DNA of 64,000 nucleotides, from assembly GCA_021151695.1 (NCBI GenBank), contig JAGKWU010000004.1:397003-461002 (forward strand), given 5' to 3'. This DNA comes from Cellvibrionaceae bacterium. Its GTDB lineage: Bacteria > Pseudomonadota > Gammaproteobacteria > Pseudomonadales > Cellvibrionaceae. Under the pieces are notes generated by a model that worked only from the letters and a program-made list of their open reading frames with translations, did not search any database and was not told the DNA's origin. Of this stretch, positions 6,832 through 14,439 are shown in pieces (positions within the stretch are counted from its first letter, which is position 1; every line of letters starts with the position of its first letter). Made by a program: the position numbers and the translations under genes.

Positions 6832-9276
6832 ATGTATCGCAGACTCCTCAAACACTTCGGCTTGGCTTTTACCTTGATCGCAACCAGCAGCCAGGCAACC
6901 AACCTGAGTAATTTCCAGAGCATCAGCACCAGCGAGCGCAGCGTGATTGTCGCCAGTGACAGCGGCCAGCGCTTGCGCATCACGCCCTATGGCGACGCGA
7001 TTGTCCGGGTACAAGCCTTGGCCGCCGGCGAAGCGCTGTTATCAGATGACCATTACCAGATGGTCGAACGCCACAACTGGCCAGGAAAACTGGTTAAGAC
7101 TGAAACCACTGACAAGCTGCACCTTGCGCTTGACGGCAAATCCGGCCTTTATGTGGATGTCCAGAAATCTCCGTTGCGCCTGAGCTTTGGCGATAGCCGC
7201 GGAATATTCCTGAGCGATAAACAAGGAACCGTCTGGGATGGAGCGAGTATCCGCCAAGACTTTGCCAGCGACCCCAACGAACACTTTACCGGTCTCGGCC
7301 ATGGCTATTTTGGCCGGGTCGATAGCCTGGATCTGCGCGGCCAAACCCTGGAACGCAACTACGGCCGCGCCCATCAACGCCAAGCACCTTTGATCGTGCC
7401 TTTCTACATTTCCAGCAAAGGCTATGGCCTGTTCCTCAATAGCAGCTTCCGCAACCAATTCCGCTTTGGTGCCTCCGGCGTTTACGATTTCAGCATAGAT
7501 ACGAGCAACTATCGCAAAGATGGCCAGATGGATTTCTTTGTCATCAGCGGGCCTGCGCCGAAAGATGTGTTGCGCAATTATGTTGATCTCACTGGCCATG
7601 CGCGTATGCCAGCGAAAGCCATGTTCGGCATAGCGCTATCGGATAAGGGCCACCCCAAAGACTCCGACGCCAACTGGTGGCAAACCAAAACCCGCGAGCA
7701 CACCGAAGCCGGCTTCGCACTCGACCATATGATCAACGACAACCGCTGGCGTGCCGCCGGTGGCGAGCGCTGCAATTCCAAGCTCGCCTGGGATAAAGAG
7801 CGTTACCCCAGCCCCGCCAAATTTGGCGCCTGGGCCAGCCAAAAAGACCTCGCCATTACACTGGACTTCAACCGCTGTATAGCAACAAATACCGATAGCT
7901 ACGACGCAGCGGCATTCAATATTCCCCAAAGCGGGGCCATGGAATTCGCCACGGCAGCACCCGATTTCACCAACCCCAAAGTGCGTAACTGGTGGTGGAA
8001 TGTCATATTGACCCAAGGCATAAAACCGCTCGATAAAACACTGCCTGTGGGCCTCTGGATCGACGAATTCGATGAAATGGGCCCAGCACCGGATGATCAG
8101 AAACTCAGCAACGGCCGCTCCTTCGCCGAGCAACGCAACTACTGGTTTATGTTGATCAATCAATCCCTTGTCGCTGATGGCTGGGATAAATCCATCGGCG
8201 ACAAACTGCGCCCTTTCGTGTGGGTGCGCGGCAACACCGCCGGTGGCCAGCGCTACTCCACCCTCTGGAGCGGCGATATAGAACCCAGCTTTGCCGAGAT
8301 GAAAAACCAGATTCGCGGCATGCAGGCCGCAGGATTATCCGGTTTCCCTTTCTGGGGCCACGACGCTGGCGGTTTTGATGCGACTCATGTACCGGTTGCG
8401 GATTTTGAAGTGCTGTATCGCCAGTGGGGCCTTGCCATGGGTAGCTTCTCCCCCTTCTGGAAACCCCACGGCATGGGCCCATCCCGCTGGCCGCTGGATC
8501 GCTCGCCCGCCGCGCAGGCCGACTTCCGTAAATACACCGACCTGCGCTACTCACTCATGCCCTATACCTACAGTTATGCCCACGAGGCTTACAGCACAGG
8601 CGCACCTATCGCCCGCCCTATGCTGTTTAACTATCCTGAACAAGCCGAAGCCTGGTCGCATGATCTGCAATACCTCTGGGGTAACGACTTGTTAATCGCC
8701 CCCAATACAGAAGCGCCACGGGCAAACGACAACCGCGTATCCATCTGGTTACCAGCGGGCGACAACTGGTACGACTACTGGACAAACGCAAAACTCGCCG
8801 GCAACCAAATCATCACCAAAACACCGGGCATTGGCGAACTACCCATCTTCGTCAAAGCCGGCGCGATTATTCCCAAAGTCGAACCAGCGCAGAACATGGG
8901 CAGGCTTGATAGCAGCAAACTGGAGATCCACATATACACAGGTGCCGACGGCAAATTCACGCTCTACGAAGATGACGGCATGACCGGCCAGTATCAGAAA
9001 GGAAAATTCGCCACCCAGGAAATCATCTACTCAGATAAACAACACAGCCTGATTATCAAACCCGTAAAAGGCAGCTACGCCGGCATGGAAAAAGAACGCC
9101 GTTACCAAGTGATTGTCCACGGATTGGAACAAGGCTGCATCAAGATCAACGACAAAACCGCCGTTGACGAAACCTACTGGAATCCGGATGCGAAATTGTT
9201 GTGGGGATCTATACCGTCGAAGAGCGTTAGTACTGAGGTGAAGGTTGTTTATTCGGTAGAGTGTGAGGGGATATAG
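6832..9276 (+). CDS. Secreted GH31 glycosidase (alpha-glycosidase clan)
   Basis: This 814-residue enzyme belongs to glycoside hydrolase family 31, retaining enzymes acting on alpha-linked sugars. A signal peptide (MYRRLLKHFGLAFTLIATSSQA) supports the ATG at 6832 over an upstream in-frame GTG at 6766. The catalytic barrel shows the nucleophile region GLWIDEFDE (Asp411) and the acid/base motif LWSGD (Asp482), followed by GFPFWGHDAGGF. The N-terminal beta-sandwich and the C-terminal beta domain are present (YLWGNDLLIAP, LPIFVKAGAIIP, YEDDGMTGQY). WIDEFDE differs from the WxDMNE of classical alpha-glucosidases. The substrate could therefore be alpha-glucan, alpha-galactoside or alpha-xyloside, and I cannot choose between them. 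Confidence 0.88.
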   Translation: MYRRLLKHFGLAFTLIATSSQATNLSNFQSISTSERSVIVASDSGQRLRITPYGDAIVRVQALAAGEALLSDDHYQMVERHNWPGKLVKTETTDKLHLALDGKSGLYVDVQKSPLRLSFGDSRGIFLSDKQGTVWDGASIRQDFASDPNEHFTGLGHGYFGRVDSLDLRGQTLERNYGRAHQRQAPLIVPFYISSKGYGLFLNSSFRNQFRFGASGVYDFSIDTSNYRKDGQMDFFVISGPAPKDVLRNYVDLTGHARMPAKAMFGIALSDKGHPKDSDANWWQTKTREHTEAGFALDHMINDNRWRAAGGERCNSKLAWDKERYPSPAKFGAWASQKDLAITLDFNRCIATNTDSYDAAAFNIPQSGAMEFATAAPDFTNPKVRNWWWNVILTQGIKPLDKTLPVGLWIDEFDEMGPAPDDQKLSNGRSFAEQRNYWFMLINQSLVADGWDKSIGDKLRPFVWVRGNTAGGQRYSTLWSGDIEPSFAEMKNQIRGMQAAGLSGFPFWGHDAGGFDATHVPVADFEVLYRQWGLAMGSFSPFWKPHGMGPSRWPLDRSPAAQADFRKYTDLRYSLMPYTYSYAHEAYSTGAPIARPMLFNYPEQAEAWSHDLQYLWGNDLLIAPNTEAPRANDNRVSIWLPAGDNWYDYWTNAKLAGNQIITKTPGIGELPIFVKAGAIIPKVEPAQNMGRLDSSKLEIHIYTGADGKFTLYEDDGMTGQYQKGKFATQEIIYSDKQHSLIIKPVKGSYAGMEKERRYQVIVHGLEQGCIKINDKTAVDETYWNPDAKLLWGSIPSKSVSTEVKVVYSVECEGI

Positions 9277-9350
9277 AGCTTTGTTTCACTCCCTCGCCGG
9301 GTGGTTCAAGCTGGAGCTCAGTAGCGGTGAATAATGGCTAAAAACGGAGT

Positions 9351-9424
9351 CGTCATTCCCGCAGGGAATCCAGCGTCTTACGCTCTTACGTTTTAAGGGC
9401 ACTGGATTCCCTGTGGGAATGACG
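9351..9424. repeat. Dispersed inverted repeat A2
   Basis: Arms at 9351-9375 and 9400-9424 are inverted copies with two mismatches around a 24-nt spacer. The core is CGTCATTCCC...GGGAATCCAG, the same family as A1. It lies 74 bp after the GH31 stop, in the gap before yefM. Confidence 0.8.
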
Positions 9425-9480
9425 CACCCCACTTAACACGATTATCTCACTTGATCCCGATTCAGGTCTTTAGCAACAAT

Positions 9481-9540
9481 TTGTACAACTTATTGCACAA
9501 CCCTTAAACAAAACCTAAACTTGTACAACCTAGCGGACAA
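9481..9540 (+). promoter_or_regulatory. YefM-type operator with two long/short palindrome pairs
   Basis: TTGTACAA occurs at 9481-9488 and again at 9521-9528. Each copy is followed, 12 bp start to start, by a weaker half-site: TTGCACAA at 9493 and GCGGACAA at 9533. The hexamer TGTACA is the known core bound by E. coli YefM, whose operator likewise has a long and a short palindrome. The block ends 13 bp before the antitoxin start. Confidence 0.8.
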
Positions 9541-9553
9541 CTTGAGAATCACC

Positions 9554-9805
9554 ATGAACATCACCTCTTTCAGCGATGCGAGAAACAACCTGAAAAGTGT
9601 TTTGGATAAGGTCGTCAATGATGCCGACTGCACCATTATTACCCGTCGCGATGCCTCGGATTGTGTCGTCATGTCGCTCGACTACTACAATAGCCTGATG
9701 GAAACCGTGCATTTGCTGAAGTCTCCTGAAAACGCCGCCCATCTTGCAAAATCTATTGAGCAATTTCGCGCAGGCAAAGCCCAAGTAAAAGATCTGACAG
9801 AATAA
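9554..9805 (+). CDS. yefM: YefM-family antitoxin
   Basis: This 83-residue protein is a Phd/YefM antitoxin. Its N-terminal DNA-binding fold (MNITSFSDARNNLKSVLDKV) matches the family, and its C-terminal tail would wrap and neutralise YoeB. The ATG at 9554 is preferred over an upstream in-frame ATG at 9521 because the latter lies inside the operator and the family starts at MN(I/T). The toxin gene follows 13 bp downstream. The complex should autorepress through the TGTACA palindromes. Confidence 0.93.
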   Translation: MNITSFSDARNNLKSVLDKVVNDADCTIITRRDASDCVVMSLDYYNSLMETVHLLKSPENAAHLAKSIEQFRAGKAQVKDLTE

Positions 9806-9818
9806 GAGATTTTATGGA

Positions 9819-10085
9819 ATGAGCAGACTACTAGCATGGACGGACGAAGCCTGGAGCGATTATGTGTACTGGCAAGGCCAAGATCGTAAAACACTTAAAC
9901 GCATTAACCAACTGATCAACGAAAGCCTCCGCACCCCATTTACGGGTATCGGCAAACCAGAAGCCCTGCGGGAAAATCTATCGGGCTTTTGGTCACGTCG
10001 TATAGACGATACTAACCGTCTGGTTTATGCGGTTGATGATAACTACCTAACCGTAATTTCATGTCGTTACCATTACTCGCGTTAA
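9819..10085 (+). CDS. yoeB: YoeB-family ribosome-dependent mRNA endonuclease toxin
   Basis: This 88-residue RelE/ParE-superfamily toxin cleaves mRNA in the ribosomal A site. The expected catalytic residues are present: Glu48 in GKPEALREN, Arg67 in DDTNRLVY, and His85/Tyr86 in the C-terminal CRYHY. The RRIDDTNRLVY block is diagnostic of YoeB. The gene looks intact. It is co-transcribed with yefM and converges with the SDR gene, with only 6 bp between stops. Confidence 0.94.
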   Translation: MSRLLAWTDEAWSDYVYWQGQDRKTLKRINQLINESLRTPFTGIGKPEALRENLSGFWSRRIDDTNRLVYAVDDNYLTVISCRYHYSR

Positions 10086-10091
10086 TAACCG

Positions 10092-10853
10092 TTACGGATA
10101 ATCCTGCCGCGTCGGACGAATCACGAGATCACTGATATGAATATGCGCCGGCAGCGACACCGCGTGATAAATCGCATCCGCCACATCCTCGCCCACCAAC
10201 ACTGGACCAAATCGTTCGTGAAAGCTGTCCACGGTTTGCTGGTTGTAACCTGCAATCGCTTGAAAACCTGAAATCACTATACCCGGCTCCACCAAAGTCA
10301 CTCGCACACCCAGCCCGCAAATTTCGCGGCGCAGCGCTTCAGCCAATGAATGTACTGCAAATTTGGATGAACCATAAACTGCGCTAAACGGCGAAAGATT
10401 TCTGCCAACTACCGAGCCGATAACAATAATATCTTTTGCCTGCGCAGGAAAATTCAGTTGTTCTGGGCGAGTAAATTCTTGCGCAGCTTTTTGCATTAAT
10501 TTAAGCGCACCGGTGAGATTTACTTTTAACAGATCCTCGAATTCTGCCAGCGATGCCTCTTTAACCGAGCCACCCAAACCGCGCCCGGCATTGACCACAA
10601 CTACATCAGCAGCGCGACCAAATTTATCCTGTGCCGTCGCAAATAAATTATTAATCACGGCCTCGTCCCAAGCCTCACCAGCAATGAATGTAAATGCATC
10701 ACCCAGCTCGTTTTTCAGGGACACTAACTTGTCACGATTGCGCCCCGAACCTACAACAGCAAATCCGGCGGCAATAAATTTTTTAGCAGTAGCTTCACCG
10801 ATACCGGAAGTGGCGCCAGTAATAATAGCGATGCGTTTGAAATGGGTTGTCAT
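10092..10853 (-). CDS. Short-chain dehydrogenase/reductase
   Basis: This 253-residue NAD(P)-dependent oxidoreductase has TGATSGIGEAT for cofactor binding, NAG in VVVVNAGRG, the catalytic Ser in VIGSVVG, YGSSK (YxxxK), and VEPGIV. It resembles the YdfG group of 3-hydroxy acid and serine dehydrogenases. I moved the start to the ATG at 10853 because an AGGA lies 7 nt upstream and the fold begins there. The longer frame to 10895 adds a non-homologous leader. The MOSC gene is 65 bp upstream on the same strand. Confidence 0.88.
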   Translation of the reverse strand: MTTHFKRIAIITGATSGIGEATAKKFIAAGFAVVGSGRNRDKLVSLKNELGDAFTFIAGEAWDEAVINNLFATAQDKFGRAADVVVVNAGRGLGGSVKEASLAEFEDLLKVNLTGALKLMQKAAQEFTRPEQLNFPAQAKDIIVIGSVVGRNLSPFSAVYGSSKFAVHSLAEALRREICGLGVRVTLVEPGIVISGFQAIAGYNQQTVDSFHERFGPVLVGEDVADAIYHAVSLPAHIHISDLVIRPTRQDYP

Positions 10854-10918
10854 AGTAAATCCTGTTAGTGATGACTCGAATAACATCGACCACATCAGCT
10901 TTCGCTGGTTGCAGGCGA

Positions 10919-11422
10919 TTAACGAAGAGGAAGTAGACGAACAACGGCATCACCAACAGCAATGGGGCCGCCTTGGATAATTTTGGCGCAGAGCCCGCCG
11001 TAACCATACATAGCAGCTGCAGCGCCTTTACCCAAGGCTTCATCCATACGCGAGCAAGGGTCGCAAAGCGCTGATGTTTCGAAGATGGCGTCGCCAATTT
11101 GCAGCCGTTGAAAGCGCAACAAATTCAGGTTCATCCCGGAGATAACCAGATTGCGGCGCAGAAGTGCGGGATCAATAGCGGAAAGGCCAAGTTGCTGGGA
11201 AATTTGCTGGATAAATTCGCGGCTAGTGATGGTGACTTGCCGCGCAGAGCCGGGGGATTTAAGACAGCGGTGGTCACCTTCCAAACCCAAGCCAGCCAGC
11301 GCTCGGGCGCGCTCGACGATATGAATGTCTCCGCGACGCTCGCTGCGCAAACCAATCCATTCCAGCTTGCCGGGAGCTACCTCGCGGCGGAGCTTTTCTA
11401 TAAATCGAGTATCACTATCCAT
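10919..11422 (-). CDS. MOSC-domain protein
   Basis: This 167-residue protein consists of a single MOSC domain (molybdenum cofactor sulfurase C-terminal type). Visible family features are GLEGDHR, the RRNLVISGMNL strand-turn and the conserved cysteine region CDPCSRM. Such stand-alone proteins bind sulfur or Moco-type ligands; the exact reaction is unknown. It starts 18 bp after the dnaB stop with an AGG ribosome site, so it is probably the tail of the ribosomal protein and dnaB transcript. Confidence 0.82.
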   Translation of the reverse strand: MDSDTRFIEKLRREVAPGKLEWIGLRSERRGDIHIVERARALAGLGLEGDHRCLKSPGSARQVTITSREFIQQISQQLGLSAIDPALLRRNLVISGMNLNLLRFQRLQIGDAIFETSALCDPCSRMDEALGKGAAAAMYGYGGLCAKIIQGGPIAVGDAVVRLLPLR

Positions 11423-11440
11423 AGAAAACCTGCATCAAAT

Positions 11441-12847
11441 TTAATACTGATCTTGCTGGAAATACTCTGGGGCGAGGTTATCAAACCGCGTGTACTTGCC
11501 CACAAACGCGGCGCGGCAGGTACCGATTTCACCGTTACGCTGCTTGCCGATAATAAGTTCGGCTATGCCTTTGTCGGGGCTGTCTTCGTTGTAGTATTCG
11601 TCGCGATAGATAAACAGGATCACGTCGGCGTCCTGTTCGATAGCGCCCGATTCACGCAGGTCGGAGTTCATGGGGCGCTTGTTGGGGCGCTGCTCCACAC
11701 CGCGGTTGAGCTGTGAGAGGGCGATCATCGGGCATTCGAATTCTTTAGCGAGGCCTTTGAGCGAGCGCGAGATTTCGGAGATCTCTTGCGTGCGACCGCC
11801 GTCGCCACCGCCCGCCACTGTCATCAGCTGCAGGTAGTCGACCATGATCATGCCGGGGTTGCCATGTTCGCGGGCGATGCGGCGGATACGGGCACGCATT
11901 TCCTGTGGATTCAAACCGCCGGTATCGTCGATAAACAGCAGCTTGTCTTTGAGTTTTTGTACGGCGGACGAGAGCTTCGGCCAATCCTCTTCAGTGAGTT
12001 TACCGTTACGCATTTTGCCCTGGTCGATTCGACCAATGGACGACATCATACGCATCACCAGCGCTTCGGACGGCATCTCCATACTGAATACCACCACAGG
12101 GCGCGGTTGGTTAAACAAGGCACCTTCCACAAAGTTGAGTGCCAGGGCGGTTTTACCCATGGATGGACGGGCCGCCAGTACGATCAATTCACCTGGTTGC
12201 CAGCCGGAGGTACGGGTATCCAAATCCGTAATACCAGTGGGGACACCAGTGATATCGCTACCGGAGCGGAAGAGTTCATCAATGCGTTGGACAGTCGCTT
12301 TCAGCAACTCGTTAACGCCAACCAACCCACCCTCTTTCGGGCGGTCTTCGGCGATATCGGCAATGCGCTTTTCAGCGATTTGCAGCAGGTCATCTGAATC
12401 AAGACCGGCGGGGTTAAAACTGGATTTGCTGATTTCGGAAGTAGCGGCGATTAGCTGGCGCAAAGTCGAGCGCTCGCGCACGATTTTGGCGTAGGCCACT
12501 ATGTTGGCTGCACTGGGTGTGTTGTTGGCCATCTCGACCAAGTAACCCAGGCCGCCCACGTTATCCAGCTCGTTGTGTTTGTGCAGCTCTTCCGAGAGGG
12601 TAATAACGTCTAATGGCTCACCTGACTCCTGCAGTTTGGCCATCATGCGGAAGATCAACCGGTGATCTTCGCGGAAAAAATCCCCTTCACCTACAACTTC
12701 CTGCACCGAATCCAGCTTGTTGTTTTCCAACATCAAGCCGCCCAGCACCGCCTGCTCAGCCTCAATAGAATGGGGCAAGCTGGACTTGGCCAGTTCGCTG
12801 GCCAGGTTTTCTTCAAAGGTGGAGCTGTCGAAGGCAGTATTGGACAT
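11441..12847 (-). CDS. dnaB: Replicative DNA helicase DnaB
   Basis: This 468-residue hexameric helicase unwinds DNA at the replication fork. The N-terminal DnaG-binding domain (PHSIEAEQAVLGGLML, LVEMANNTPSAAN) precedes a RecA-like motor with Walker A (ARPSMGKTALALN), Walker B (MIMVDYLQLM), the SRSLKGLAKE helix and ESGAIEQDADVI. Length is usual and no intein is present. It lies downstream of rplI, as in most gammaproteobacteria. Confidence 0.97.
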   Translation of the reverse strand: MSNTAFDSSTFEENLASELAKSSLPHSIEAEQAVLGGLMLENNKLDSVQEVVGEGDFFREDHRLIFRMMAKLQESGEPLDVITLSEELHKHNELDNVGGLGYLVEMANNTPSAANIVAYAKIVRERSTLRQLIAATSEISKSSFNPAGLDSDDLLQIAEKRIADIAEDRPKEGGLVGVNELLKATVQRIDELFRSGSDITGVPTGITDLDTRTSGWQPGELIVLAARPSMGKTALALNFVEGALFNQPRPVVVFSMEMPSEALVMRMMSSIGRIDQGKMRNGKLTEEDWPKLSSAVQKLKDKLLFIDDTGGLNPQEMRARIRRIAREHGNPGMIMVDYLQLMTVAGGGDGGRTQEISEISRSLKGLAKEFECPMIALSQLNRGVEQRPNKRPMNSDLRESGAIEQDADVILFIYRDEYYNEDSPDKGIAELIIGKQRNGEIGTCRAAFVGKYTRFDNLAPEYFQQDQY

Positions 12848-12875
12848 AAGGCGGTCGTTTTTATGAATTTAAGGC

Positions 12876-12940
12876 AAAAAAAATCGGGCGCTTCTTCAAC
12901 CCTTTCATTGCTAAAAGGGTTGTCGATAGTGCCCGATTTT
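12876..12940 (-). terminator. Terminator after rplI
   Basis: Complementary arms ATCGGGC (12883-12889) and GCCCGAT (12931-12937) close a longer structure that contains an inner CAACCCTTT/AAAGGGTTG stem. Eight A residues at 12876-12883 give a T run on the minus strand. It lies between rplI and dnaB, so dnaB probably has its own promoter or depends on readthrough. Confidence 0.75.
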
Positions 12941-12993
12941 GGCTTGCTTGTCAGCTAAGCCGACAGGCAAAAGCAGTTAGCGGTAGGCGCTGA

Positions 12994-13440
12994 TTACTCA
13001 GCAACAACAACCAGCTTAACAGCCTGGGTAACTTCTGAGTGCAACTGAACGTCAACGTCGTAAGAACCAGTCTCACGCAGAACGCCTTGTGGCAGACGCA
13101 CTTCAGATTTAGCAACAGCAACACCGGCAGCGGTGATAGCTTCAGCAATATCGCGAGTGCCGATAGAACCGAACAGACGGCCTTCGTCGCCAGCGTTGGC
13201 AGCGATGGTTACAGTCAGTTCAGCCAGCTTCTCAGCGCGAGCGGTAGCTTCAGCGATTTTGCCAGCAGCAGCGGCTTCCAACTCAGCGCGACGCGCTTCG
13301 AAGTCAGCAACGTTTTTAGCAGTAGCAGCAACCGCTTTGCCTTGTGGCAACAGGAAGTTGCGGCCGTAGCCAGATTTAACGGTAACTTTGTCGCCGATGG
13401 CGCCCAGCTTACCTACTTTATCGAGCAGAATAACTTCCAT
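12994..13440 (-). CDS. rplI: 50S ribosomal protein L9
   Basis: This 148-residue protein binds 23S rRNA at the base of the L1 stalk. The N-terminal signature MEVILLDKVGKLG, then VKSGYGRNFLLPQGKA, a long connecting helix (about 40-75) and a C-terminal domain (RLFGSIGTRDIAEAI) are all present. Length is standard. It is third in the rpsF-rpsR-rplI cluster, 12 bp after rpsR. Confidence 0.97.
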   Translation of the reverse strand: MEVILLDKVGKLGAIGDKVTVKSGYGRNFLLPQGKAVAATAKNVADFEARRAELEAAAAGKIAEATARAEKLAELTVTIAANAGDEGRLFGSIGTRDIAEAITAAGVAVAKSEVRLPQGVLRETGSYDVDVQLHSEVTQAVKLVVVAE

Positions 13441-13452
13441 CTCTATTACCCC

Positions 13453-13680
13453 TTACTCGTGGCTATCAGTGTATGGAATCAAAGCCAAGTAACGGGCGCG
13501 CTTGATAGCAGTAGCCAACTGACGTTGGTATTTTGCTTTGGTGCCAGTGATGCGGCTTGGAACGATTTTACCGGTTTCGGTGATGTAAGCTTTCAGCGTT
13601 TCGATATCTTTGTAATCGATTTGCTTGGTGCCTTCAGCGGTGAAACGGCAGAATTTACGACGACGGAAAAAACGTGCCAT
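13453..13680 (-). CDS. rpsR: 30S ribosomal protein S18
   Basis: This 75-residue protein pairs with S6 on the platform of the small subunit. The motifs FFRRRKFCRF, IDYKD and RITGTKAKYQRQLATAIKRARYLALIPY are canonical. The start lies 2 bp after the rpsF stop, so translation is coupled to S6. Confidence 0.97.
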   Translation of the reverse strand: MARFFRRRKFCRFTAEGTKQIDYKDIETLKAYITETGKIVPSRITGTKAKYQRQLATAIKRARYLALIPYTDSHE

Positions 13681-13682
13681 GG

Positions 13683-14123
13683 TTACACCTCCTGCTCTTC
13701 ATCAAGTTCATCAGCATCGACGTCGTCATCAGACAAGTCTTCTGCATCTACATCGTCACGACGCTCAGCGCGTGGTGGACGAGCTTTACGCTCACGGCCT
13801 TCTTTTTCGGCTTTGAGGATGAAAGATTCTTCGGTAATGGCCGCATCTTCGCGGATTACCATGCTACGCAGGATGGCATCGTTGTAACGGAAGTTGGTGG
13901 TCAGCTCTTCCAGTACAGCTTCAGAAGCCTCAACGTTCAGCAGAACGTAGTGAGCCTTGTGTACTTTGTTGATGGAATAAGCCAATTGGCGACGGCCCCA
14001 GTCTTCAAAGCGGTGAACTTGGCCACCGTCTGCTTTGATGGAAGCGGTGTAACGCTCAACCATCGCTGGAACTTGTTCGCTTTGGTCTGGATGGACCAAA
14101 AACACGATTTCGTAATGACGCAT
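13683..14123 (-). CDS. rpsF: 30S ribosomal protein S6
   Basis: This 146-residue protein has the S6 ferredoxin-like fold (MRHYEIVFLVHPDQSEQVP, GRRQLAYSINKVHKAHYVL). It ends in a long acidic tail rich in Asp and Glu (about residues 112-146), longer than the minimal S6 of about 100 residues but common in gammaproteobacteria. The tail could be glutamylated as in E. coli if RimK is present. An AAGGAG lies 6 nt before the start. Confidence 0.97.
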   Translation of the reverse strand: MRHYEIVFLVHPDQSEQVPAMVERYTASIKADGGQVHRFEDWGRRQLAYSINKVHKAHYVLLNVEASEAVLEELTTNFRYNDAILRSMVIREDAAITEESFILKAEKEGRERKARPPRAERRDDVDAEDLSDDDVDADELDEEQEV

Positions 14124-14172
14124 TTATAGCTCCTTACGGGTTAAGTCTCCTCAACGGCCGTGAAACCGTAAG
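14124..14172 (-). promoter_or_regulatory. Candidate S6:S18 autoregulatory leader of rpsF
   Basis: On the minus strand CTTACGG (14166-14172) pairs perfectly with CCGTAAG (14133-14139). The 3' arm overlaps the AAGGAG ribosome-binding site (14130-14135), so the hairpin would hide it. The arm carries a CCG, which is the trinucleotide bound by the S6:S18 complex in the known rpsF leader motif. Folding and binding are inferred. Confidence 0.45.
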
Positions 14173-14271
14173 TGAGACAAGGAGTAGTCCGAAATAGTTA
14201 AAACGACATCGGACCGGTTGGGGGCGCGTATAGTAAGGATTTGGGGGGCAAGAAGCAAGGTTTAGTTTTCC

Positions 14272-14364
14272 CGTCATACCCGCAGGGGGCGGCCTGCAAG
14301 GATCCAGCGCCTTTGCCATTAAAAGTCACTGGATCCTTGCAGGCCGCCCCCTTCGGGGATGACG
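14272..14364. repeat. Dispersed inverted repeat A3 (38-bp arms)
   Basis: Arms at 14272-14309 and 14327-14364 are inverted with few mismatches around a 17-nt loop. This family A copy carries an extra GGGGGCGGCCTGCAA segment inside each arm. It fills the roughly 315-bp gap between rpsF and the RND pump gene. I see no gene in that gap. Confidence 0.85.
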
Positions 14365-14439
14365 ACTCCCTACTTAGCTGTGACACCGCTCAGATAAAAA
14401 AGGGAGAAACTCCATCTTCACCCTGGAAAGCATGTCGAC

